Source: Rotaria sordida (taxonomy: Eukaryota; Rotifera; Eurotatoria; Philodinida; Philodinidae). Taken from it: 64,000 nt of DNA. Under the pieces are notes generated by a model. That model did not search any database. It was not told the DNA's origin and saw only the letters and a program-made list of their open reading frames with translations. A program made the translations under genes and the position numbers. This document shows positions 12,501-29,171 of this stretch, piece after piece (within the stretch, counting starts at the first letter, position 1; every line of letters begins with the position of its first letter). The DNA is taken from positions 20,401 through 84,400 of the forward strand of contig CAJNOL010001035.1 in the NCBI GenBank assembly GCA_905250125.1, read 5' to 3'.

Positions 12501-12548
12501 TTACAAGTTGAACAACGAGATACAAAAACAAGCAAAGATGAATTTTAA
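9542..12548 (+). CDS. EOGT: EGF domain-specific O-GlcNAc transferase
   Basis: Three exons, 9542-10454, 10750-11061 and 12166-12548, join in frame to 535 aa, close to the usual length of about 527. EOGT adds O-linked GlcNAc to serine or threonine in folded EGF repeats (Notch, Dumpy-type proteins) in the ER lumen, using UDP-GlcNAc. Residues 1-15 are a signal peptide ([14 protein letters not shown]). Conserved blocks follow in order: [82 protein letters not shown] and [13 protein letters not shown]. The GMHGAGLTH block, typical of this DUF563-type glycosyltransferase family, is formed across the exon 2/3 junction. The protein ends SKDEF, a KDEL-like ER-retention tail where orthologues have HDEL-type ends. 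Intron 1 contains a 205-bp hairpin element. Confidence 0.93.
10486..10690. repeat. Hairpin MITE in EOGT intron 1
   Basis: The ends AAGCAAAACATGAG (left) and CTCATGTTTTGCTT (right) are exact reverse complements. Inside them, ATATTTTTACATAGT near 10523 is mirrored near 10635. The roughly 205-bp span can fold almost end to end. No coding capacity. Element family not recognised. Confidence 0.7.
11062..12165. other. EOGT intron 2 (1.1 kb), repeat-derived
   Basis: This intron is about fifteen times the typical length here. It contains ACTTACCGAGAAC/CCTTACCGAGAG motifs near 11320 and 11535 and the phrase ATTTTCGGAAG-GC-CCACC near 11693, which recurs with small changes near 22170. That points to a dispersed repeat insertion. 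No exon was seen in it. Confidence 0.4.
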
Positions 12549-12812
12549 ATTTTCTTGATTGTTTTTTTTTTTGTTGTACAATCTCATTTATGAATTTCTT
12601 TTTTTTTTGTTTTTACAACGAACTTTTCTTTTGTGATAACACAAAACATCTTTTTTTTTTCTCTTCTATCAAAAATTAATCAAAGGGTGCTATTTTACCG
12701 AATATTGTTGTAAACCGATTATTATGTATAATAATATTTTGTTTCGTTTTTTTTTTTGCTTATCAGGGGACGAATAGAAAATGTTATTAATATGTTTTAG
12801 ATTGCTTCCATA

Positions 12813-14479
<1,667 letters not shown>

Positions 14480-14875
14480 CAAAACAAAAACGAAATACAG
14501 AACCAATTTTTTGTTTTTTTTTCTTGAAATTATTTTGTATATAAAAAGAAAACTATCTTCATATTGATTAAAAATTCTATTTTTTTTTATTATTTTGTAT
14601 ATACGAAAAGGATTATCAATACAATACTCGAAAACGTAGATAAGCGTGAGTATTCCTTATAAATAAATGTATTATCAAATGATTATTATTTTCTTTTTTT
14701 TGTGAAAATTCATTTTATTTTATTTCATAAAAATAATTAATAGAAAAAAAATATTGAAATATATTATCAGCTGTTATTGGAAGTTTTTATTCTTTTTGCA
14801 TAGCCAATATTGATGTCTAAAAAATAAAAAAAACATCCCATTAATGATTATTATATTCATTATCTAACAAGCCTG
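14480..14875. other. Convergent 3' intergenic region
   Basis: Only 396 bp separate the MYST and P2X stop codons, which face each other. It consists of T-rich and A-rich tracts suitable for both 3'-UTRs. No gene or repeat was recognised. Confidence 0.5.
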
Positions 14876-16761
14876 TTAACATACTAAATTTCCATCTGAA
14901 TTCTCTTCGTCCGAAGATATTACGCATACATTAATTTTTCCTTGACGATATCGTTCTCGATATTTATGAATATACATAAATATTGCATCACATACAATAT
15001 CAGCTATAACCATAAAACCAATACCAGAACCTATTATAAATTTAAAAAAAAATGAATCTTCATATTTAAATAAATATAAAAATTAATTTTGATATACCAA
15101 TAGCAACAAATAAATTAACTATATCAAATTTTCCACCTTTTCCTGATATAGCAACAATAAAACGTAAACCATAAATTTTTGATAATGTTCGATATTCTGT
15201 ACCATTTATACGATATTTTTGAGCTGATCTGTACAAAAAAACAAATGAAAATATTTGTTTTTTTTCTTTTTTTGAAATTTTAATTTTTCTAATCCTACCG
15301 ATAATTAATACCAGGAGATAGTTTATCATCACCACTTTGTAATACATTAAATTCAAGTTTTGGAAAACAATAATCTTTATGAAAATCAAAATTACATGTC
15401 CAATCTTGACGAATTTCAATTAAACCACCCTATATCATAATATATATTAAATAGGATTTTTTTTGTTTGAATATAAAGTTTTATTAAATATGATTTACTT
15501 CACGTAGAAGAGCTGATTTATTTGTATTAAGACTATCAAGAATATCACCAATACGAAGAATAGGACAATGTGGATCGTTATCTTTATGATATCGACATGT
15601 AAAATTAGTTGCATCACGAACATTTCTCCTAGAAAAAAAAAACAAAAGATCAATATGAATTTTATTAATTAAACTTATAATCAAAACAAACAAATTGATA
15701 TTGAATAGTGTAAATGTCACCATTGTTTTTAAATAAATTGTAAAATTTTCCATATCATCCTTGTTCATTATAAATTCACTTAAATAAATAAAAAACTAAA
15801 TTTTAGAAAATTTTATTAGAAAAAAAAAAAGTTTCTTCTTTACGTTGATTGTGAAAGTTCTTCTGGACACCAAGCATGTATTTCACAAACATTTATAGAA
15901 GCATTTTCAAAAGTTGGTACACAATTTCCCGTAAAATAACCTGGATATGTCTCATATTAATAACATTACATCAACAAATAAAATCTACTCACCAAATGTA
16001 TTTGGTGTTGGTTGACCTGCTGGACATACATCTGATTCTGATGAATTACAAAATAATTTATCTTCTAGTGCCTATGTACAACAAAAAAAAAGATAAGATT
16101 TTCTATAATAAAATCTTTTCTTCTATATACACTAGGACAATCGCCTTCTGTTTGATCATAAGTAACTATTTGCCGTGTAGTAATAAAAAATGCATTATTT
16201 TCCTAGTATAAAATTTATATTAATATGCACACATAATTGATTCAACATACAAGTGGAGGCATTTGATATTCAGCTGTATCCCATAAATGTGTTTGATCTG
16301 CGTCTTAATTATCAAAAATTTATTTTTTTATTTTTTTATACAAATTCGTTATCTTTTTTTTAACATACGCACGAATCGTATTGTTTCATTGCCTGCTACT
16401 TTAGCAATTCCTTTTACTTTAATTATACTTGTTCCACGTGGTTCTTGAAATTGTTGATATCCTTGTTTAAGCCAAACAATATAACTAAAAAATAAAAAAT
16501 TTCATATTCAACTTTGTTTTCTTTTTTCAAAACAAAATTTGTTTTTTTCTTCTTTACAGTGCTATATAAGCAAAAATAATTAATTGAATTAAACGATAAA
16601 CAATTGCAATAAGTGTATTTGGTACTTGAACCACTTTGACCGTTGAATAAGTGAGAAATACATCGGACAGAAAAGAACAACAAACTTTTCTCCCTAAAAA
16701 ATTAAATTAAATTATTATGATTATATATAACAAAAGAATCATTCTCACTTGATATCGCCAT
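14876..16761 (-). CDS. P2X purinergic receptor (ATP-gated cation channel)
   Basis: Twelve exons were reconstructed: 16761-16749, 16693-16558, 16484-16369, 16303-16251, 16202-16131, 16071-15993, 15940-15844, 15778-15692, 15628-15499, 15429-15299, 15228-15098 and 15030-14876, for 399 aa, the normal family length. P2X subunits form trimeric plasma-membrane channels opened by extracellular ATP. The N-terminus has the YxxxK motif (YSTVK) before TM1 (NTLIAIVYRLIQLIIFAYIA). The ATP-site elements are present: KVKG, ENFTIYLK, INYR for the usual NFR, and LSKIYG. All ten ectodomain cysteines are seen (GDC; FCN, DVC; GNC, INVC, HAWC; FTC, PHC; WTC, DYC). TM2 follows GGKFDIVNLFVAIG and the C-tail is short (KYRERYRQGK). 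Every junction keeps phase. Introns are mostly 50-75 nt. Confidence 0.93.
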
Positions 16762-16930
16762 GGTCTTCTCACAAATGCAACGAAATAACAAAAATAAAAC
16801 AACAAACTCTATATGTCAGTATGTCAACAGAGTCTTATCGAAGATCTCAAAGGAATATTATATTATGAATTTCATTTTATTTTTATCATAGGACAAAGTA
16901 TAATAAATTTCATCTTTCTTCACTAAAGAA

Positions 16931-18232
16931 TATATACAGGTTGATTACGTTATTTTTAATAGTTTTGTATAGTTTGCTGTATTTATGCAATACATTGAAA
17001 AGTTCTTATTTTAACACAGTTGGATAGAGTATCGGCTGCGCTATCAAATCATATAATTTGCTTTTTACTTTCTCTAGCTCTAGTCCAAAAAATTGACGAA
17101 TCTCAAACAACTATGAAGAAAAATTTTTTAGGGTTCTTGACATGATTTTTAATAGTTTTATTTTTCACATATATAAACACAAAAAGAGTGCAGTTATAAA
17201 CGACGTTCAATATGAGAACTTCGAGCCTTACATATCATTAAAACTCTCTTTGACCAGGAAGCTAATACTTTATTGATATACGTTTGACTCATTTTTCTCC
17301 ACTCATGCAGAAGCTTTTTGTAAAGTTCACCAAGAGAATTAATATGTGTTCTATTAAGTTGTTCTAAATATCCTCATATTGAATGACCCATTGGTGCGCC
17401 ATCAGGACTGCTAGGCATCCTTTCCCCTTGCTTAAAATAATAAATTTTATTTTCATTCAAAAAACCAATTGTTCTTTTGAAAGTATAGCTTGGTGCCGAG
17501 TCTTAATGAAAAAGCCCCTTTATTTTTTATGTTTTTGGAAATAAACGTGCAACGTATCGTGTTAAAAATAGTTTCAAAACCTTGCCAATATAATAACGAG
17601 TCGATGAATCTTCAACGTCAACTTTCTTATTGACCTTTGTCATTATCTACGTGGTTTGGCATGGTTTTTTTTGAAAAAAATTAATTTTTGGATTCAGAAT
17701 TTCGCTGACACTCGATCTCTCGCTTGACATTTGACACAGTAGGTTGATTCTACTAAGCTTCAAAATGATCAGAATTCGAGGCTGGGCGTATCTTTGGTGT
17801 AATAGTTGTAGAATACGTCCTTCGACATTGTCAGAAATTTTATTACGGAGCATTTATTAAAATGAACTTTAACGAGTTGAATAAAAGAAGAAGACTACAA
17901 CTGTCATAAACAGAAAAGAAAAAAATTGTTCAATATATAATGTGCACGTGTTATCGAGAATACTATTAAGCATAGCACGAGCAATCTGTATGTGAAAAAT
18001 AAAACTATTAAAAATCATGTCAAGAACCCTAAAAAATTTTTCTTCATAGTTGTTTGAGATTCGTCAATTTTTTGGGCTAGAGCTAGAGAAAGTAAAAAGC
18101 AAATTATATGACTTGATAGCGCAGCCGATCCTGTATCCAACTGTGTTAAAATAAGAACTTTTCAATGTATTGCATAAATACAGCAAACTATACAAAACTA
18201 TTAAAAATAACGTAATCAACCTGTATATATAT
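16931..18232 (-). mobile_element. Decayed Tc1/mariner element with 240-bp terminal inverted repeats
   Basis: The terminus TATACAGGTTGATTACG at 16933 is repeated inverted near 18225, and the match runs almost unbroken for about 240 bp (16931-17170 against 17990-18230). The interior minus strand encodes transposase remnants. Near 17810 there is a helix-turn-helix-like VEGRILQLLHQRY. Further on come DSAPSYTFKRTIGFLNEN, then SSPD and HSI-GYLEQLNRT. The DSAPS and SPD aspartates correspond to the second and third catalytic residues of mariner-type transposases. The frame is broken by several stops, including just before DSAPS and in the HSIWGYLE position, so the copy is inactive. TA-rich flanks are consistent with TA insertion. 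Confidence 0.85.
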
Positions 18233-20292
18233 ATATTAAACAAGGACAAAAATCAAACATTTTGAAATCTATGAAAAATTTATTATAAGTAATGAAGGAG
18301 AATGACTAAAAAATAATGCGAAATAGAATAAAATAAAAAATATTAATTTTCACACTTTTTTCATTCATTGACAATAATGATTAAACTAAAATATGAAGAA
18401 ATAGATCGAAGAATAAATTCAACGTTAAAATTATATATCAAATATATTTTATTTTAATAATAATATCATAGAATTCAGATAAGACGGCATCTGTAATTTA
18501 GTAGACTAGAAAGAAATTTTTCTTGTTCAAACAAATTTCATTTTTAAATGATGAGAATCTATATAAAAAAAATGTACTTTAAAGATAAAGATTTTCATGA
18601 GATGACATAAGAGTGAAAGGATGATTAGGTGTGAGTATGTGCCTTCTTCTTATCTACACTCACATCTAATCAGTGCTCAGCAACTACAAAGTTTGAGTTC
18701 TGTAGCTTTTACTACGAATAAGAAATTGTAACAACACTCTCACTTATTATTTTATCCATTTTTCAATAACGTTAATTAATAAATTTTTTCAACAATAGCA
18801 AATTTTTATCGATTAATAGTTCAGAATGCATTAGATTACAAAGCTATAAGAAAATAATTTTTACGGATGACATATAAGCAAAAATCTATCATTGAATATG
18901 TTTCTATCAATCAAATCAAATCAGAAGAGTTGTATTGCAAAATTAGTTGACGTGTAATCTATAGAAAACATTTGGAATGTATTGAAAGAAAAATTACAAA
19001 AGCAAGAATACAAATAATATTAAACAACTGGAAAACGAACATTAAAATAGAATGATAAAAATTTGTGTATGTCTTTATGTTAATAAATGATAGATAAAAT
19101 ATGAATACCATTAAAAATTAATAATCGGTCATGATAATAATTAAATGCACTTATATGAATAACTTTATGTATGTTTCGTTTTATTTTGATTTATAAATAT
19201 TAACCAAAGAGGTCGAGAAAACTAATCAAATAGTATATGATAGTATTGTTTAAAGATGTGCAGCATAGGATAAGGTAAAAGTTAAAAAAATTTTCTCAGT
19301 CAAGGTATAGGGTAGAGTTCGTCGGGTCCAAAATTTTCAGGTCTGGACCAGCCCAACGGACTCTACTATAGAGTTTTTAAAAAAGCTTATCCTATACATC
19401 TCTAGTGTTATTACAATATATTAGATGTAGCAAAAGGTTATAGGCCTGAAACTTTGTAGTTATTTAATACTAAGAAAGCACAATAATATGTCAAAATTGA
19501 AAAGAATTTGTTTTTGTCAAATGCAAGAATGATGAATTTTTGAAATCGTTTCAGAATATCTAAGACATACTTTATATATAGTTTACGATTTATCTTTCAT
19601 CTATTTTCTTATTCATTCTTACACTCTGAGACATACAAATAAAGAATTAATTAAATTATTATTAAATCAAAATCATGTATATAGACTTTGTATGCATTTA
19701 AAAAATAAAAGAAGTCCTTCGAAAATATTTGCAATGTCGATTTATATTTTAATTCTTCGACACATACAGTAGTATACATTTATTTTCATGTTAAAATTCA
19801 TTTATAAGAAAAAGGTTATGTTCTTTTTTTAACTATATGTCATGCTACTACCAATTTCTATTTTTTTTTTCTTATACAATGCCATAACTATTCTCATCAA
19901 CCATAACAAAAATAAAGAAGAATTTGTTTGTTCAATCAATATTTATAATAGAGACAAGCTGATTTTAATCTAAAGAAGTCACTCACCTGATTCAAATATA
20001 TTTGATATTATCATTTTTCCAAAAACGAAATAAATTCGACAAGTCGAAGAATTAATATGTATATATGTACAAAAAGAAAACAAATATGTAAATCAACATT
20101 TACCCTTTAATAATAAAATAATATAAGTGGATTAGAAAGAAAAAAAGAAAAGATAAGGAAACACATGCCATTTTATCACACTAAATAAATCATACTAAAT
20201 ATTACATTCTTAATCATGACGAGATTCTATTGTTCTTAAATAAATATCTTAACCTCTGAAAAAAAAAAAAAAGAAAATCAATATTATTTATT
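18233..20292. other. Intergenic region
   Basis: AT-rich DNA with no supported exon on either strand. Apart from the small hairpin element at 19252-19404, only short A/T tracts were seen. Confidence 0.4.
19252..19404. repeat. 150-bp hairpin MITE
   Basis: GATGTGCAGCATAGGATAAG at the left is mirrored by CTTATCCTATACATC at the right. Within these, AGAGTTCGTCGGGTCC is mirrored by CCAACGGACTCTA. The whole span can fold into one stem-loop with no coding capacity. Confidence 0.6.
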
Positions 20293-21442
20293 TCAAGATA
20301 ACATCGAAGTTACAATCGTCGGACGAGTTTTTATTCGTGAATATTTATGTAACGAAGAACGAGTAATAGATGATTTTGTTTTTGTATTTTTTTCGAAAAA
20401 ATTTAATTTAATTTGTTTTTGTTTGAATGATAATAAAGAATTTTCATAATAATAAATATCAGTTAATTGATTTTTAAATTCATGATAGCGTTTATCATTT
20501 AATGCATTCATTTGAATAATATTATTTTCACGTTGTGACATATATAATAAATCTTTTATAGTAAATTTATTTTGATTTTCTTTTGTACGTAATTCATAAC
20601 ATAAATGACGTGCAGATTGATTTAATGATGAATCAAAAAATAATAAAGCTGATATTGATTGTGGTAAAAATAAATAATTTGATAAATCATTTAATTCAGG
20701 AATTTCTTGTATAAACTGTGGACGATTAATAAATAAATCAATTAATGGTTCAAGATTTTCATTAGTTGAAAGTGGAAATTTTAAACGTTCAAAATTAATT
20801 GGTTTACGTAAAAAATATTCACTTCCTATTTATTAAATAGTTTTTTTTTTCTAAGAAAAAGAAAATAAAAAAATTTAATTTACCAAGAAAAACTAATGGT
20901 AAAGTTTTATTTGAAATTAATGTATTTGAATACATATATAGGACATTTTTTTCTATATGATTATTTCGATGAAAAAAATAACCAGAAGAAATAATTCTAA
21001 GATTTGGATAGATAAAATTAGCTGATGATTGAACAAAATCCAATGAAAGTAAATAAGTTAATTGAGTACGTTGTCGAAATTCAATTGTTAAATTATCAAT
21101 ACTTGATGATGAATCAAGATGATCATTAGAATAAATACTTGATTGTTTATTGAAATCTTTATTAGATGAAGTTTTTTCTGGTTTACTTATATTAGAATTT
21201 GAAATAAATGATTCCGAATATTTTGAAATTTGAATATTTTCATTGATTATAGATTTATTGTAGATTGATGATAGACTCTTATGTGGTAGTTTCTTTTTTG
21301 TCAATGAAGCCAATGAAATATTTTTTATACTATAAATAAATATAGATAAATCAAATATTTCGAAGTTCAATTATATATATGAAATTAAATTGAAATCATT
21401 TAAAAGAAACATTCTATTGCTTTCGAAAGTTATATCACTCAT
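20293..21442 (-). CDS. Unrecognised protein, three-exon gene
   Basis: Two large exons, 21329-20884 and 20825-20293, join in phase (LVFLG/SEYFLRKPINF). They have clean GT and AG signals and animal-like codon use, so this is a real gene. A short first exon 21442-21411 (MSDITFESNR) with a weak GTTTCT donor fits the phase and would give 336 aa, but the start is uncertain. The N-terminal third is serine/asparagine-rich and probably disordered. The C-terminal part is hydrophobic and alpha/beta-like (LPLVFLGSEYFLRK, DLFINRPQFIQEIPELNDL, SISALLFFDSS) and ends with a basic tail. No signal peptide or membrane segment is evident, and no family was recognised. Confidence 0.55.
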
Positions 21443-21572
21443 TTTGTCTTGAGAATTATTTTTCCAATTTAACGAGAGAACTAACCCAAGTGACACCCAC
21501 CGTTCGTGCTCATATTGGATCTACAGACAGCACTCAGTAAGAATAGCAAAAGGCTAAAAGTGTTTGTCCGCC

Positions 21573-21780
21573 AGTTATGACCAGTTTACTAAATTTTTGA
21601 CCCATTTTTAGGTACTCCCTAGAAGACCGATTAGCGGAGTTTTGATCCAAAATTTAGTCTATAAATAGGCCTAATAACTCTTAGATTATCCTAAAATTTT
21701 CAGTCGAAAAGAATTTTCCTTCGTTGAGTGATTGAATTTTCAAACAAACTTGTTTTTTATGATATGTCTGTAGCAAAGCA
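21573..21780. repeat. Dispersed repeat, copy 1 of 2
   Basis: About 200 bp here match 35113-35320 in the same orientation with scattered differences. Shared landmarks in order are AGGTACTC-C--AAGACCGA, TTTGATCCAAAATTT-GTCTAT, TAGG-CTAAT-ACTCTTAGA and TATTGAATTTTCAA-like wording at the end. No coding sequence. Identity was estimated by eye only. Confidence 0.6.
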
Positions 21781-21785
21781 GCAGC

Positions 21786-22052
21786 TACCAGGACTTATTT
21801 TTTCTGGATTTATTGGGATTTTTCAATAAGTCCGTAAGCACTTTGAGATAAATCCCATACAGTTCCTCGCTACATACAGAGTGTGGATGAGGGTGTGAGT
21901 GTGAGTATGGGTGTGGGTGTGAGTATGGGTGTGGGTGTGGGTGTTGATGTGAGTATACTGGGATAGCATCAATATTAATATATCAGAATAAATCCTCAAT
22001 AAAGAAATAAGTCTGCTAGAAAGAATAAATCCCGAAAAAATAAGTCCCGGTA
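21786..22052. mobile_element. MITE with TACCxGGACTTATTTTTTC termini
   Basis: TACCAGGACTTATTTTTTCT and GGATTTATT at the left are mirrored by AATAAATCCCGAAAAAATAAGTCCCGGTA at the right (22024-22052). The 267-bp element carries the GTGTGG-type hexamer array in its middle. No coding capacity; superfamily not resolved. Confidence 0.6.
21881..21958 (+). repeat. Degenerate GTGTGG hexamer array
   Basis: Thirteen successive hexamers stay in register with no indel: GTGTGG, ATGAGG, GTGTGA (twice), GTATGG, GTGTGG and so on, ending GTATAC. The core unit is a rotation of TGTGGG, which I recall as the bdelloid rotifer telomere unit. The array lies inside a MITE and not at a chromosome end. Confidence 0.75.
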
Positions 22053-23450
22053 GTCCCTCGATGAGTTAGATATCTAATAAGTTAACTGGATATAATCGTT
22101 ATCGTACATAGCGTTTTATCTAGATATTCTCGTTCAGAGAAGCGGTTTCAAACTACGGGAGAGCCAACCCAATTTTCGGAAGTGCACCACCTCTCATCGG
22201 CTCTCATTCTAGATAAAACACTCATCGTGCATTATTTCTGTTTTTTTTTGAAAGGAAAAAATCCTATGTGTATAATAAGCGTTACAGTTAAAAATCACTT
22301 TTCTTTAAATTCAGCTCTCTTTAAATTGTAATACTTTTTTAAACTGCTGTCATAAACTGTTCTGCTCTGAAAGTTCTCAATATACCACATCTTAATCGAT
22401 GTTTTTTTTAATATTCGATTTATTTTTCTAGTCTTAATGATTCTCAACACAAAAGAGAATAATTTTCATAAGAGTATAGTTCATCGACAATGTCAATTAT
22501 TTCCTATAGGTAGGATTCTTTCGTTTCAAAGACAGAATTAATATATACAACAACTATTATATCTAGTTAATGTATTAGAAATCCTATACATCGTATAACA
22601 ATTTCAATATAGTTTTGAAATGTGAATTAATTGCTTGAGTTACTCATAGTTCATCATCTCATTTTTAACCATTAAAATATTAATGACTAATTTGCTTTTA
22701 AATATGATAGACACTTCTAGACTAATAACTTCCTTACTAAATGAGTTAGACAGATCCATTTATCGTCATTTTGAAGAGTGCGTTTTATTCTTCATTTTCT
22801 CTATAAGGACAATTCTACAACAAGATTTTGTTAGACAAAATGTGTCAGGACTTCTAATCCATTATTTATATTTTGTATATAACAAATCTCTTATGTTATA
22901 AAACACTGATTTTTTTTTTACCAAATTCTATTTATCAGGAACATCATCCTTCAAAAAGTGAAATTAACGTTTTATTTTGAAAATTCGTATAAATTTTTCA
23001 ATTTTATATTGTTTAGAGAATATTTTTTCATTAGGTTTTGCATGATGTAAAAGACCTCTTTTGTTTATAATATAATTTGACGTCATGAAATAATCAAATA
23101 AAGAAAGTCAATTCTCTTGTATTGAAAAAAAAAAATTTTGTCACCTACGGTAATATCATTTGATTACGATTGATTGAATTAGTTGGTTTTAATCGATTCA
23201 ATGATCTGTTGTCAATATCAATCATCATTAATTAATCAAATAAAAGATAAAAAAATCTTTTCTTACATCCAACTTCTGGCGCCGGATGTTCTATAATTGA
23301 TTAAAGAAAGTAAATAATTGAGAGACAAAAAAATACAGAGAAAGACATTTCAATTTAAACATATACACGTACATTAATTGACAAAAAAAAAAAAGAAAAC
23401 GACAAGCAAGCAAAAATAAATACATAAATAAACATGAGGAATACTTTTGT

Positions 23451-29171
<5,721 letters not shown>

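Larger units (their letters stand above)
21443..23450. other. Intergenic region rich in small repeats
   Basis: No supported gene. The region contains a dispersed repeat copy (21573-21780), a MITE with an internal hexamer array (21786-22052), and a further inverted pair (GCGTTTTATCTAG near 22110 against CTAGATAAAACAC near 22210). A 72-codon open frame at 22683 lacks any sign of coding. Confidence 0.45.

Noticed and set aside
21329-21370. Start of the unrecognised gene at 21370
   Set aside because: The frame there opens with TTG, not ATG, and an AG acceptor at 21331-21330 fits the protein better.
21881-21958. True chromosome end or fusion scar
   Set aside because: The array sits inside a transposon-like element, so carriage by the element is the simpler explanation.
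22683-22901. 72-codon open frame
   Set aside because: AT-driven composition, no splice context and no motif.
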